Program-made: the position numbers and the translations under genes
Assembly: GCA_951812745.1 (NCBI GenBank)
Contig: OX638327.1
Coordinates: forward strand, 682,001-746,000
Direction: 5' to 3'
DNA: 64,000 nt
Source of the DNA: an uncultured Nitrospirales bacterium
GTDB taxonomy: Bacteria > Nitrospirota > Nitrospiria > Nitrospirales > UBA8639
The notes under the pieces: model-generated
Told to the model about the DNA's origin: nothing
Seen by the model: the letters and a program-made list of their open reading frames with translations, nothing else
Databases searched by the model: none
Shown: positions 51,723 to 60,264 of the stretch, piece after piece
Layout: each line of letters begins with the position of its first letter
Position numbering within the stretch: the first letter of the stretch is position 1

Positions 51723-54578
51723 ATGGACCTCGTGCTCCCCGATAAATCCTCAGCCATTGGAGTGGATCTCAGGCGCCTCCTTGACTCCTCAAAAGTCAAG
51801 GATGACGCGTCCACCATACGTGCGTATGCGGTCGATGCCAGTATCTATCGCCTGACACCCCAAGTGGTGGTGCTCCCGGAACGTGAAACGGATATCGATC
51901 GGGTGATGGATTATGCCTTGACGCGGGGTATCCCTCTGACCGCGCGTGCCGCCGGAACCAATCTCACGGGGTCGGCCATCGGGTCGGGCATCATTGTGGA
52001 CGTGTCGCGTCTCAACCGGATTCTTGAAGTGAATGTCGAGGAGAGATGGGCGCGTATCCAGCCCGGGATCGTGCTCAACGAGCTGAATGCCCGGCTGGCC
52101 TCCACCGGCCTCATGTTCGGTCCTGATCCATCCAGTGGCGACATGTGCAAGTTGGGCGGGATGTTGGCGAACAATTCGTCGGGGCCGCACACGTTGCGGT
52201 ACGGGTCGGTCAAAGACAATGTGCTGGCCATGCGGGTCAGGCTTGAGTCGGGGGGGTGGCTCACCGCAGGCCGTGAGCCCGTGGACGGGGCAGGCTTCCC
52301 TCGGACACTCGCGGGCTTTCAGGGGTTGGACAGGATCTTTGACCTTGTGCGGGACAACCTGGATCTCATTCAAGCCAAGCGCCCTCGCGTCAGTAAAAAC
52401 AGCGCGGGGTATAACCTCTTTGACGTGGCGGAAGGCCTCACCCAAGGCGTCTTTGATCTTCCGAAACTGTTTGTGGGTAGCGAGGGTACCTTGGGCCTGT
52501 TCAGTGAAGCGACGATCCGGCTCGTCGATCGCCCGCGTTCGACCGTGACCGGCATGATCCATTTCCGGCACCTGGAGGAGATGGGCGAGGCGGTGCATCA
52601 CTTGTTGCGGCTCGATCCGTTGGCCCTGGAAGTGATGGATGCCAACACGCTGGACCTCATCGGCCGGACACAGCACCGGATTCCCGGCGAGGCTGCGGCA
52701 ACTCTGCTCATTGAATTCGATCAAGCGGGAGACCACGGCGGGATTGCTCAACTCCAGGAAGCCTGCCGGCACTATCGTCTGGCCGGTGATCCCGTCGTCG
52801 CAACCGATCCGGAGCATCAACGGAATCTCTGGAAAGCCCGAAAAGCCCTCTATCCCACGTTATACCGGTACGATGCCAGGAAAAAGCCCATCAACTACGT
52901 CGATGACGTGGTCGTGGCCGCGGAACACATGGGCGAGTTGATTCGCTACCTGGACGGGGTCTTCGGCCCCGCGAAGGTCCGGGTGGCGATTTTCGGACAC
53001 ATCGGCAACGGCAATGCCCACGTCGTGCCGTTGCTGGACGTGAATGACGAGCGCGATTTTCAGCGCATGGTGGAGACGTATTATGAGGTGCATGACACGA
53101 TTCTCGATCGGTTCCAGGGCTCCATTTGCGGGGAACACGGGGACGGCCGCGTCCGTGCCGAAATGGTCAGGCGGATGTTCGGCGACGAGTTGTACGGTCT
53201 CTTCGTGCAGGTCAAGCACGCGATGGACCCGGCCGGGATTTTGAATCCGGGCGTAAAAATCAGCGAGACCGCGTTTACCGAACATATCGACTATGAACGG
53301 TTGGGGAAATCCTGCGCCACGTGTGCCAAATGTAATTCGGTCTGCCCGGTGTACGACGTGTTTCAATCTGAAGACATGAGTTCCCGGGGATGGTATGAAA
53401 TCGTGACCGCCCCGGACTACAGCTATCTGGAATCCAAGCGTGTGGTGGAAGCGTGCTTGAATTGTAAATCGTGCAGGACCATTTGTCCGGCGGACGTGGA
53501 CGTATCCGAGCTGATCCTGCAACGACGGGCGGAACATCCGAACGCCCTGGCCGGGAAACTCTTTGCCCTGCACGCCCAACAGGAACGGTTCGGTGCGTTG
53601 ATCAAGTTGGCCGCGAAGACGCAATCGCTCTGGGATCGGCCGCTCATCCGAAAAATAGGCGAAGTGGTGTTGCGACCACTCCTGGCGCGACTCTCCGAAC
53701 GCGCACGGCTTCCCTGGAACATGAAACTGCCGCGCCTGGCGAAATCGCTGTTGCGTGAACGGCATCACGCGCTCTGTGTGACGTCTCCCCCTGATGCCGT
53801 TCCGGGAGACGAAGACGGTCACGGAACACGGGAAGGCGGGGCCCCGCCGAAGGTTGCGTATTTTCACGGCTGCGCCGCCAATTACTTTGATGACGGAGTG
53901 GGTGACGCCGTGCTCAACGTCCTGAAGCGATACGGCGTGACGCCGGACCTCCCGCCGCAACGATGCTCCGGGACGCCTATTGAAACGTATGGGCATCGTG
54001 CCTTGGCCAAGGAAGGAGCTCGTTACAACGTCAACAATCTTGCCGGGTATGACGTGATCGTCACGGGCTGTGCGTCCTGTACCCTGGCGCTCAAGGATTA
54101 TCCCAAGCTCTTCCAGGGTGAACCCGAGGAGCGACAGGCCCGGCGGGTTTCGCAAAACGTCAAACACATCGCGGAATACGTCATGGAGTTGGACCCTGAT
54201 CGTTCGAAACCGGCCGGGTCGAACGGGACGCGCAAGGTCACGTATCATTCGTCGTGTCACCTGCGCGCGGCGGGGGTAAGTGCCCAGCCACGGCAGTTGC
54301 TGGCCACGACCCCGGGCCTCAACTATGTCGAGATGCAGGACGCCGACCGCTGTGCAGGCGGGGCGGGAACCTACATCGTGAAGGAGTATGATACCGCACA
54401 ACAAATTTTCGAACGAAAGCGACGGGCGATCGAACAAAGCGGCGCGGACATTGTGGCGACGAGTTGTCCCGCCTGCATGATTCAATTGAAAAACGGCTTG
54501 CCCGACGGCACGGCCGTCAAGCATATTGCGCAGGTCCTGGACGAATCGGCCCAGATGAGCCAGCGTAGGTCGGATTAG
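51723..54578 (+). CDS. FAD-linked oxidase fused to Fe-S (GlpC/CCG) domain; D-lactate/glycolate-dehydrogenase-like
   Basis: 951 residues from ATG 51723 (GAAGGAAG site); the frame from 51570 begins in a repeat. Part one (residues 40-500) is a FAD-binding-4/FAD-oxidase-C enzyme: RAAGTNLTGSAIGSGIIVDV, GPDPSSGDMCKLGGMLANNS, FGHIGNGNAHVVPLLD, GEHGDGRVRAEMVRRMFG. Part two has two [4Fe-4S] sets, CATCAKCNSVCP and CLNCKSCRTICP. Part three has CCG-type Cys-rich motifs (YFHGCAANYFDDG, SSCHLRAAG, RCAGGAGTYI, SCPACMIQL). It likely oxidises a 2-hydroxy acid and passes electrons to a quinone or cytochrome. The stop codon is supplied by the REP-like element at 54565. Confidence 0.88.
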   Translation: MDLVLPDKSSAIGVDLRRLLDSSKVKDDASTIRAYAVDASIYRLTPQVVVLPERETDIDRVMDYALTRGIPLTARAAGTNLTGSAIGSGIIVDVSRLNRILEVNVEERWARIQPGIVLNELNARLASTGLMFGPDPSSGDMCKLGGMLANNSSGPHTLRYGSVKDNVLAMRVRLESGGWLTAGREPVDGAGFPRTLAGFQGLDRIFDLVRDNLDLIQAKRPRVSKNSAGYNLFDVAEGLTQGVFDLPKLFVGSEGTLGLFSEATIRLVDRPRSTVTGMIHFRHLEEMGEAVHHLLRLDPLALEVMDANTLDLIGRTQHRIPGEAAATLLIEFDQAGDHGGIAQLQEACRHYRLAGDPVVATDPEHQRNLWKARKALYPTLYRYDARKKPINYVDDVVVAAEHMGELIRYLDGVFGPAKVRVAIFGHIGNGNAHVVPLLDVNDERDFQRMVETYYEVHDTILDRFQGSICGEHGDGRVRAEMVRRMFGDELYGLFVQVKHAMDPAGILNPGVKISETAFTEHIDYERLGKSCATCAKCNSVCPVYDVFQSEDMSSRGWYEIVTAPDYSYLESKRVVEACLNCKSCRTICPADVDVSELILQRRAEHPNALAGKLFALHAQQERFGALIKLAAKTQSLWDRPLIRKIGEVVLRPLLARLSERARLPWNMKLPRLAKSLLRERHHALCVTSPPDAVPGDEDGHGTREGGAPPKVAYFHGCAANYFDDGVGDAVLNVLKRYGVTPDLPPQRCSGTPIETYGHRALAKEGARYNVNNLAGYDVIVTGCASCTLALKDYPKLFQGEPEERQARRVSQNVKHIAEYVMELDPDRSKPAGSNGTRKVTYHSSCHLRAAGVSAQPRQLLATTPGLNYVEMQDADRCAGGAGTYIVKEYDTAQQIFERKRRAIEQSGADIVATSCPACMIQLKNGLPDGTAVKHIAQVLDESAQMSQRRSD

Positions 54579-54655
54579 CGTAGCGTAATCCGACAGATGT
54601 GCGAATTGTCGGGGCATGGAATCGTCGGGTTACGCCTTCGGCTAACCCGACCTAC
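54565..54655. repeat. REP-like palindromic element, long copy overlapping a stop codon
   Basis: Same structure as the copy at 51529 (left arm GTAGGTCGGATTAGCGTAGC, right arm ending GCTAACCCGACCTAC). The TAG within GGTCGGATTAG terminates the FAD/Fe-S gene, so its last residues (RRSD) are repeat-encoded. Confidence 0.85.
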
Positions 54656-54701
54656 GGCCGTAGTCCGGGGCCGCCCGTCTTGCAGAAGGAGGATTTTCAC
54701 C

Positions 54702-54980
54702 ATGGTGACGATACGAGTGTTCGGACAGGTCCTGCTCCCTTGCGTGGACGAGCCGGAGATTCAATGTAAGATTTCCGCGCCGGTCAGTGTACGGGCGTTA
54801 TTGGAAGGAAACCCTGAATCCTTGGGCGGGTTGATGGAATTCCTGCGAAAGAGCGAATTGATGGTCACGATCAATCAAAAAGTCAGTACCATGGAATCGA
54901 TTGTCAACGACGGCGACGTGGTGAAATTTACGCACCAGTTCAACCCGGAACACGAAGGAGCCCTGTGGCATAATCCCTAA
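54702..54980 (+). CDS. MoaD/ThiS-like beta-grasp protein without a Gly-Gly end
   Basis: 92 residues from ATG 54702 with an AAGGAGG site. Strand order VTIRVFGQVLLPC, CKISAPVSVRALLEGNPE, ELMVTINQKVSTMESIVNDG and DVVKFTHQF resembles the ubiquitin-like beta-grasp of MoaD/ThiS, including the typical VND-GD-V turn. The protein ends EGALWHNP, lacking the Gly-Gly tail used for sulfur transfer. It may not act in sulfur transfer at all. It lies after the FAD/Fe-S gene. Confidence 0.6.
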   Translation: MVTIRVFGQVLLPCVDEPEIQCKISAPVSVRALLEGNPESLGGLMEFLRKSELMVTINQKVSTMESIVNDGDVVKFTHQFNPEHEGALWHNP

Positions 54981-54989
54981 CCTGACTTT

Positions 54990-55010
54990 CCTCTCCCTTG
55001 ATGGGAGAGG
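54990..55010. repeat. CTCTCCC hairpin repeat
   Basis: CCTCTCCC-TTGAT-GGGAGAGG forms a short hairpin 9 bases after the beta-grasp gene. Beyond it the gap to 55347 contains a fragment of the REP-like family (gactaacccaacctac) near 55059 and two weak reading frames (54998-55192, 55113-55304) without recognisable products; I see no convincing gene there. Confidence 0.45.
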
Positions 55011-55347
55011 ACAAAGGTGAGGGTGAGAAAACCAGCCCCTGCCCCCGCGGGTGCTGGACTAACCCAACCTACGATTCAACATTTGTAACCATGTTCATAA
55101 TCGCTCACCGAAGTGCTGTTTTACTGTCTGCAATCACCTCTAACCTGCTACCTCACATCTCTGATCGAGGATCGAACCCTACTCGTGCTTGATCTAATTG
55201 CCTTTATCACGGCATTATTTGACGTATTCCCCGGCCTAGTCGACGTCCAACACTATCCAGCGGCGAAGGTTCGAGAGACTGCTAATGGGATTTCACGGAT
55301 TTGATGGTTTGGGCCAAGGACTTCTGATTTCAACGAAATGACATACG

Positions 55348-58116
55348 ATGTCTCACGACGTTGAAACAGGCAAACCCATGCCGGCTTTTGAGGAATATAC
55401 GACCTACCCGACAAGACAGCCCTGGTATCCGCGCCACTCATCAGGATCAACGCAACCAACGATCAGTCTCGTCTTGGAGTTGCGCAACCGCTCGCGGCGG
55501 TTGAAGTCTCAGGCAACGGCTTTCCTGTTCTTGATCGTCGTCGCGCTAGTCGGTGGCATATTCGCTGTCGTTTGGTTGCCGAGGTTCGTGGCCGGAGAAG
55601 CAGGACAGATTGACCAGATCGTCGCAGTGTCTACACAAGTGGGGGTTCTGCAGGGAGAGAAGAAACGCTTAACGAAAGACTGGAATCAGCAACGGGATGA
55701 CGACATCCAACGGATCAGCGCTATTCTCCAAAGCGTCGCACCGCCTGATGGATACAGAAATGATCATCTCATGGCCGTGCATTTCGCAGATGACAAACAG
55801 ACCGGCTGGGCCGTTGGACGAGATGGGGTAATCCTCATCACGACCGATGGCGGCGCCAATTGGCGTAAACAGACAAGCGGTACATCGCAGGATCTCCGGG
55901 GCCTGCATATCGCAGATGACAAACAGACCGGCTGGAAGACCGGCTGGACCGTTGGGCAAGATGGGGTAATCCTCATCACGATCGATGGCGGCGCCAATTG
56001 GCGTGAACAGACAAGCGGTACATCGAAGGATCTCGTGGGCCTACATTTCGCAGATGACAAACAGACCGGCTGGACCGTTGGTTTCGATGGGGTAATCCTC
56101 ATCACGACCGATGGCGGCGCCAATTGGCGTGAACAGACAAGCGGTACATCGAAGGATCTCCTAGGCCTGCATATCGCAGATGACAAACAGACCGGCTGGG
56201 CCGTTGGGCAAGATGGGGTAATCCTCATCACGACCGATGGCGGCGCCAATTGGCGTGAACAGACAAGCGGTACATCGAAGGATCTCGTGGGCCTACATTT
56301 CGCAGATGACAAACAGACCGGCTGGACCGTTGGTTTCGATGGGGTAATCCTCATCACGACCGATGGCGGCGCCAATTGGCGTAAACAGACAAGCGGTACA
56401 TCGAAGGATCTCCTAGGCCTGCATATCGCAGATGACAAACAGACCGGCTGGGCCGTTGGGCAAGATGGGGTAATCCTCATCACGACCGATGGCGGCGCCA
56501 ATTGGCACGTACAGAAAACGGGGACATCGAAGCATCTCCGGGGCCTACATTTCGCAGATGACAAACAGACCGGCTGGACCGTTGGTTTCGATGGGGTAAT
56601 CCTCATCACGACCGATGGCGGCGCCAATTGGCGTGAACAGACAAGCGGTACATCGAAGGATCTCCTGGGCCTGCATATCGCAGATGACAAACAGACCGGC
56701 TGGGCCGTTGGGCAAGATGGGGTAATCCTCATCACGACCGATGGCGGCGCCAATTGGCACGTACAGAAAACGGGGACATCGAAGCATCTCATGGCCGTGC
56801 ATTTCGCTGCCGACAAACAGACCGGCTGGGCCGTTGGGCAAGATGGGGTAATCCTCATCACGACCGATGGCGGCGCCAATTGGCACGTACAGAAAACGGG
56901 GACATCGAAGCATCTCATGGCCGTGCATTTCGCTGCCGACAAACAGACCGGCTGGGCCGTTGGGCAAGATGGGGTAATCCTCATCACGACCGATGGCGGC
57001 GCCAATTGGCACGTACAGAAAACGGGGACATCGAAGCATCTCCGGGGCCTACATTTCGCAGATGACAAACAGACCGGCTGGACCGTTGGTTTCGATGGGG
57101 TAATCCTCATCACGACCGATGGCGGCGCCAATTGGCGTAAACAGACAAGCGGTACATCGAAGGATCTCCTAGGCCTGCATATCGCAGATGACAAACAGAC
57201 CGGCTGGGCCGTTGGTTTCGATGGGGTAATCCTCATCACGACCGATGGCGGCGCCAATTGGCACGTACAGAAAACGGGGACATCGAAGCATCTCATGGCC
57301 GTGCATTTCGCTGCCGACAAACAGACCGGCTGGGCCGTTGGTTTCGATGGGGTAATCCTCATCACGACCGATGGCGGCGCCAATTGGCGTAAACAGACAA
57401 GCGGTACATCGAAGGATCTCCTGGGCCTACATTTCGCAGATGACAAACAGACCGGCTGGGTTGTTGGGCAAGATGGGGTGGTACTGAAAATCCAGCTTCC
57501 CGATGTTCTTGAAGAACTCAGGAACCACAAAGATCCAGAGAAGTATATCAAGTCGTTGAATGAACTGGGGGAAAAACACAGAAATCCCAGTCTCCATACT
57601 TTGATTTCGCACGCCAACCAATTGAAGAAAGCGTTATCTAAGGCAGAGCAGGACCTCAAGGAAGCACAAGAGAATCTGAACACTCTACAATCGGTGAACA
57701 TTTATGGTGCGACCGTTGACTCCGCCCCGCCAAAAAGCTTCACCACTCGAAGCGATCAGGCCGGAAGCTTATCAACAAAAACCGCCCCAGAGGTTTCGGT
57801 CCAGATCCTGAAAAGCCGGGATGAGGCCGAGGCACGAAAAATCTTAACTGCAAATCTCACGCGGGTGGGGGTCATCGGGTTCTTCAGCTATTTCATCGCG
57901 CTCCTTGCCAATCTTTACCGCTACAAAGTGCGACTCGCCGTCTTCTACGACGGGAGGGCTGACGCGCTCAGCCTCGGCAAGCCGGACGTCACCAAGTTCG
58001 CCATGTTGGTCGACAAGTTCTCGCCTGACTCGATGCAGTTCGGCAAGCAGCCGGCCTCGTCGTTGGAGCACGCGACCACCGTCGCGGAGCGGTTCGCACG
58101 CATCTTCCGCAAATAA
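55348..58116 (+). CDS. Membrane protein with 14 near-identical Ycf48/WD-like propeller repeats
   Basis: 922 residues. A membrane helix near residues 57-77 (TAFLFLIVVALVGGIFAVVW) precedes a helical linker. Residues 140-712 hold 13 full 42-residue units and a partial 14th. A unit reads DLLGLHIADDKQTGWAVGQD then GVILITTDGGANWREQTSGT, the Ycf48/BNR beta-propeller blade (GWxVGxDG, TTDGGANW). Fourteen blades would give two seven-bladed propellers. A coiled coil follows (KALSKAEQDLKEAQENLNTL), then a second helix (VIGFFSYFIALLANLYRY) and about 65 cytoplasmic residues (YDGRADALSLGKPDVTKFAM). It neighbours a peptidase-hydrolase gene 309 bases downstream on the same strand. Function unknown; a sensor or scaffold is plausible. 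Confidence 0.85.
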   Translation: MSHDVETGKPMPAFEEYTTYPTRQPWYPRHSSGSTQPTISLVLELRNRSRRLKSQATAFLFLIVVALVGGIFAVVWLPRFVAGEAGQIDQIVAVSTQVGVLQGEKKRLTKDWNQQRDDDIQRISAILQSVAPPDGYRNDHLMAVHFADDKQTGWAVGRDGVILITTDGGANWRKQTSGTSQDLRGLHIADDKQTGWKTGWTVGQDGVILITIDGGANWREQTSGTSKDLVGLHFADDKQTGWTVGFDGVILITTDGGANWREQTSGTSKDLLGLHIADDKQTGWAVGQDGVILITTDGGANWREQTSGTSKDLVGLHFADDKQTGWTVGFDGVILITTDGGANWRKQTSGTSKDLLGLHIADDKQTGWAVGQDGVILITTDGGANWHVQKTGTSKHLRGLHFADDKQTGWTVGFDGVILITTDGGANWREQTSGTSKDLLGLHIADDKQTGWAVGQDGVILITTDGGANWHVQKTGTSKHLMAVHFAADKQTGWAVGQDGVILITTDGGANWHVQKTGTSKHLMAVHFAADKQTGWAVGQDGVILITTDGGANWHVQKTGTSKHLRGLHFADDKQTGWTVGFDGVILITTDGGANWRKQTSGTSKDLLGLHIADDKQTGWAVGFDGVILITTDGGANWHVQKTGTSKHLMAVHFAADKQTGWAVGFDGVILITTDGGANWRKQTSGTSKDLLGLHFADDKQTGWVVGQDGVVLKIQLPDVLEELRNHKDPEKYIKSLNELGEKHRNPSLHTLISHANQLKKALSKAEQDLKEAQENLNTLQSVNIYGATVDSAPPKSFTTRSDQAGSLSTKTAPEVSVQILKSRDEAEARKILTANLTRVGVIGFFSYFIALLANLYRYKVRLAVFYDGRADALSLGKPDVTKFAMLVDKFSPDSMQFGKQPASSLEHATTVAERFARIFRK
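55765..57486 (+). repeat. 126-bp tandem repeat array, 14 units
   Basis: Thirteen units of 126 bases and a partial last one; unit 2 has a 12-base in-frame insertion (a duplication of the GGCTGG-AAGACC part), and unit 14 starts at 57415 exactly as this spacing predicts. Variants occur as exchangeable blocks: DLLGLHIADD, DLVGLHFADD, HLRGLHFADD or HLMAVHFAAD at the start; AVGQ, TVGF or AVGF in the middle; REQTSG, RKQTSG or HVQKTG at the end. Near-identity at DNA level points to recent amplification or gene conversion. Confidence 0.95.
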
Positions 58117-58169
58117 GCGGTGGCAGGTTGTATCTGAGCCAAGGATAACCCGCCTTCATTCTTCCTATC

Positions 58170-58316
58170 GTGCGAGAGCCTTTCGTCGAGTGGAACTTCG
58201 AAGAACTGCCGGAAAGGCTTGGCGAGGCGGAGTTGCTCCCAGCACTCGATGTCTTTAGTATCCTGCCGCAGATTGCTGAATTCAAACTCGCGCTCGTGCC
58301 TGAAATACCCATCTAG
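58170..58316 (+). CDS. Small ORF (48 aa) between propeller and peptidase genes
   Basis: GTG 58170 to TAG 58314 encodes MREPFVEWNFEELPERLGEA, then LLPALDVFSILPQIAEFKLA and LVPEIPI. The residue mix is like a folded protein, unlike the alternate frames. There is no clear ribosome site and a stop lies in frame 27 bases upstream. It may be a genuine small gene or the remnant of a larger one. Confidence 0.3.
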   Translation: MREPFVEWNFEELPERLGEAELLPALDVFSILPQIAEFKLALVPEIPI

Positions 58317-58425
58317 CAAATTCGGATTGCCATTCGCGAGTTCTTAATACAGATGCCTGCGCGACGGGGGCGACGCGTTTATAATCAATTGAATGAAAAC
58401 AAGCGTTCGGAGGGAGGTCGCAGCA

Positions 58426-60264
58426 ATGAAAAACGTTGACAAAGTCTTGCCGAATGGGCGGGTGCTCAATGTCCGGCCGGATCCACCGGACATTCGCGAC
58501 AGAATGTATGAACCGGCACTCGTTTGGTTACGAGCAACTCTCGATCCGCCCGCTAACCTCACAATTCTAGACCAGGGCCAAGAGGGCGCGTGCACCGGCT
58601 TTGGTCTCGCCGCCACTATCAACTTTTTGCTAGACCGTCAGGGTCAGAGCAGCTTTCGTGTCAGTGCATGTATGCTCTACGAAATGGCCAAGCGTCACGA
58701 CGAATGGCCAGGTCAAGACTACGAAGGCTCGAGCTGTCGAGGTGCCATTCGCGGGTGGGTAAACATGGGCGTTTGTAGCGACAGCCTTTGGCCTTACAAC
58801 CCAGCGCGAACCGATGGGCGATTGACCATTGAGCGCGCTAAGAACGCCCGAAAGACGACGCTTGGTGCCTATTATCGGTTGCGCCCAAATATCACCGATT
58901 ACCACGCCGCATTAAATGAAGTAGGCGTGGTCTACGCGTCTGCGCGAGTCCATGACGGCTGGTATGACCCTAAAGGCCAACCAGCCGTCATTCGGCCACG
59001 GGCAAATTCCATCGGTGGTCACGCCTTCGCCATTGTCGGCTACAACGACAGTGGGTTTTGGGTACAGAATTCTTGGGGCCACAATTGGGGGCGGTACGGT
59101 ATCGCGCTTTGGCGCTACGAAGATTGGCTTGAAAACATCTCCGATGGCTGGGTCATGCGGCTTGCCCTGCCGGTGCCACAGATTTTCGGACTTAGCGCAA
59201 GATCTTCCCTTACCGGTCAGGACGCGGAATCGAGCGATCAAAGAAAGAAAAAGCCGCCGAAACGTGTCGAAATCGAAGGGCACTTTGTGCATTTCGACGA
59301 TGGCAGCTTGAAGTCACGGGGCAACTATTGGAGCAGCCATGACGACATCCAGCAGACCGCGGACCTCATCAAGAGCAATGATTACGAGCACCTCCTGATT
59401 TATGCCCATGGCGGACTGAACAGTCCAAAGGACTCGGCTGCCCGCATCCAGGCCCTCAAGAACGGCTTCATGAGGAACGGCATCTACCCGTTCCACATCA
59501 TGTACGACACTGGTCTAGTGGAAGAGCTGGGGGACGGCGTGCGGCGAGCGCTCGGGCTGTCGGAAGAGCGGGTCGGCGGATTCCTGGACTGGACCGACAA
59601 TATCATCGAAGACGCCGCGCGCAAGCTCATGACATCGATTTGGGAAGAAATGAAGCGCGATGCCAAGTTGCCCTTCGCCCACAAAAAAGCGGATGGCAGC
59701 CTGGTGATCCAGACCTTTGCTAAGAAACTGGCGAGCACCGGCAAATCGATTCATTTAGCCGGTCACAGCACGGGCGGCGTACTGATAGGGCACTTGCTCA
59801 ATGCACTAAACAGGCTTGATGTCTCCGTGAGCATCGACAGCCTGACACTTTTCGCGCCCGCCTGTAGGGTTGACTTCTTCGAACAGAACTATCAGCCTTA
59901 TTTGGGAGGACGAACCGGAAACGGGGTGCTTTTACCGCGCATGCTTGTCTATAACCTGACGGACGAGCTGGAACAGGACGACCATGTTGCCTTCGCCTAT
60001 CGCAAATCCCTACTCTACTTGGTGTCACGCGCGCTCGAGCGCGGCAAAGATCAGCCACTCCTCGGCATGGAGAAATACGCGAAAAAGATCGACTCTCACG
60101 ACAACTTAGAATTTATCTATTCCAAGGGGCGTGGACGGCGTAGTGCTAGTAAGACGCACGGCGGTTTCGACAATGATATTGCGACGATGAACGATTTGCT
60201 GAAGACGATACTCGGCAAAAGGTCATCGCGACCTTTCATCGAAGCTGAGATGGTTGGGTATTAG
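58426..60264 (+). CDS. Papain-like cysteine peptidase fused to an alpha/beta hydrolase
   Basis: 612 residues from ATG 58426 (GGAGGTCG site upstream; ATG 58393 is less likely). Residues 40-250 form a C1A peptidase: oxyanion Gln50 and Cys56 in LDQGQEGACTGFGLAATI, His199 in SIGGHAFAIVGYN, Asn215 in WVQNSWGHNWGRYGIALW. A charged linker (DQRKKKPPKRVEIEGHFVHF) leads to an alpha/beta hydrolase: HLLIYAHGGLNSPKD (oxyanion loop), nucleophile Ser448 in IHLAGHSTGGVLIGHLLNAL, probable acid in YNLTDELEQDD and His in SKTHGGFDND. Both active sites look complete. No signal peptide, so it should be cytoplasmic. Substrates unknown; pairing with the membrane propeller protein is inferred from position. Confidence 0.82.
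   Translation: MKNVDKVLPNGRVLNVRPDPPDIRDRMYEPALVWLRATLDPPANLTILDQGQEGACTGFGLAATINFLLDRQGQSSFRVSACMLYEMAKRHDEWPGQDYEGSSCRGAIRGWVNMGVCSDSLWPYNPARTDGRLTIERAKNARKTTLGAYYRLRPNITDYHAALNEVGVVYASARVHDGWYDPKGQPAVIRPRANSIGGHAFAIVGYNDSGFWVQNSWGHNWGRYGIALWRYEDWLENISDGWVMRLALPVPQIFGLSARSSLTGQDAESSDQRKKKPPKRVEIEGHFVHFDDGSLKSRGNYWSSHDDIQQTADLIKSNDYEHLLIYAHGGLNSPKDSAARIQALKNGFMRNGIYPFHIMYDTGLVEELGDGVRRALGLSEERVGGFLDWTDNIIEDAARKLMTSIWEEMKRDAKLPFAHKKADGSLVIQTFAKKLASTGKSIHLAGHSTGGVLIGHLLNALNRLDVSVSIDSLTLFAPACRVDFFEQNYQPYLGGRTGNGVLLPRMLVYNLTDELEQDDHVAFAYRKSLLYLVSRALERGKDQPLLGMEKYAKKIDSHDNLEFIYSKGRGRRSASKTHGGFDNDIATMNDLLKTILGKRSSRPFIEAEMVGY

Noticed and set aside
52860-54617. A 585-codon minus-strand frame opposite the FAD/Fe-S gene
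   Set aside because: The plus-strand protein has all expected Fe-S and FAD motifs; the reverse product is rich in Arg and His without domains.
54998-55304. Two small frames after the beta-grasp gene
   Set aside because: No ribosome sites, overlapping each other in different frames, with parts derived from repeats.
55765-57486. CRISPR array or other spaced repeat
   Set aside because: Repeats are directly adjacent, 126 bases long, in frame and coding; there are no unique spacers.
55764-57701. A 645-codon frame on the minus strand opposite the repeat array
   Set aside because: It mirrors the tandem repeat of the plus-strand gene; its Cys- and Pro-rich product (repeating RITPSKPTVQPVCLSS) has no natural features and exists because a stop-free unit is repeated.
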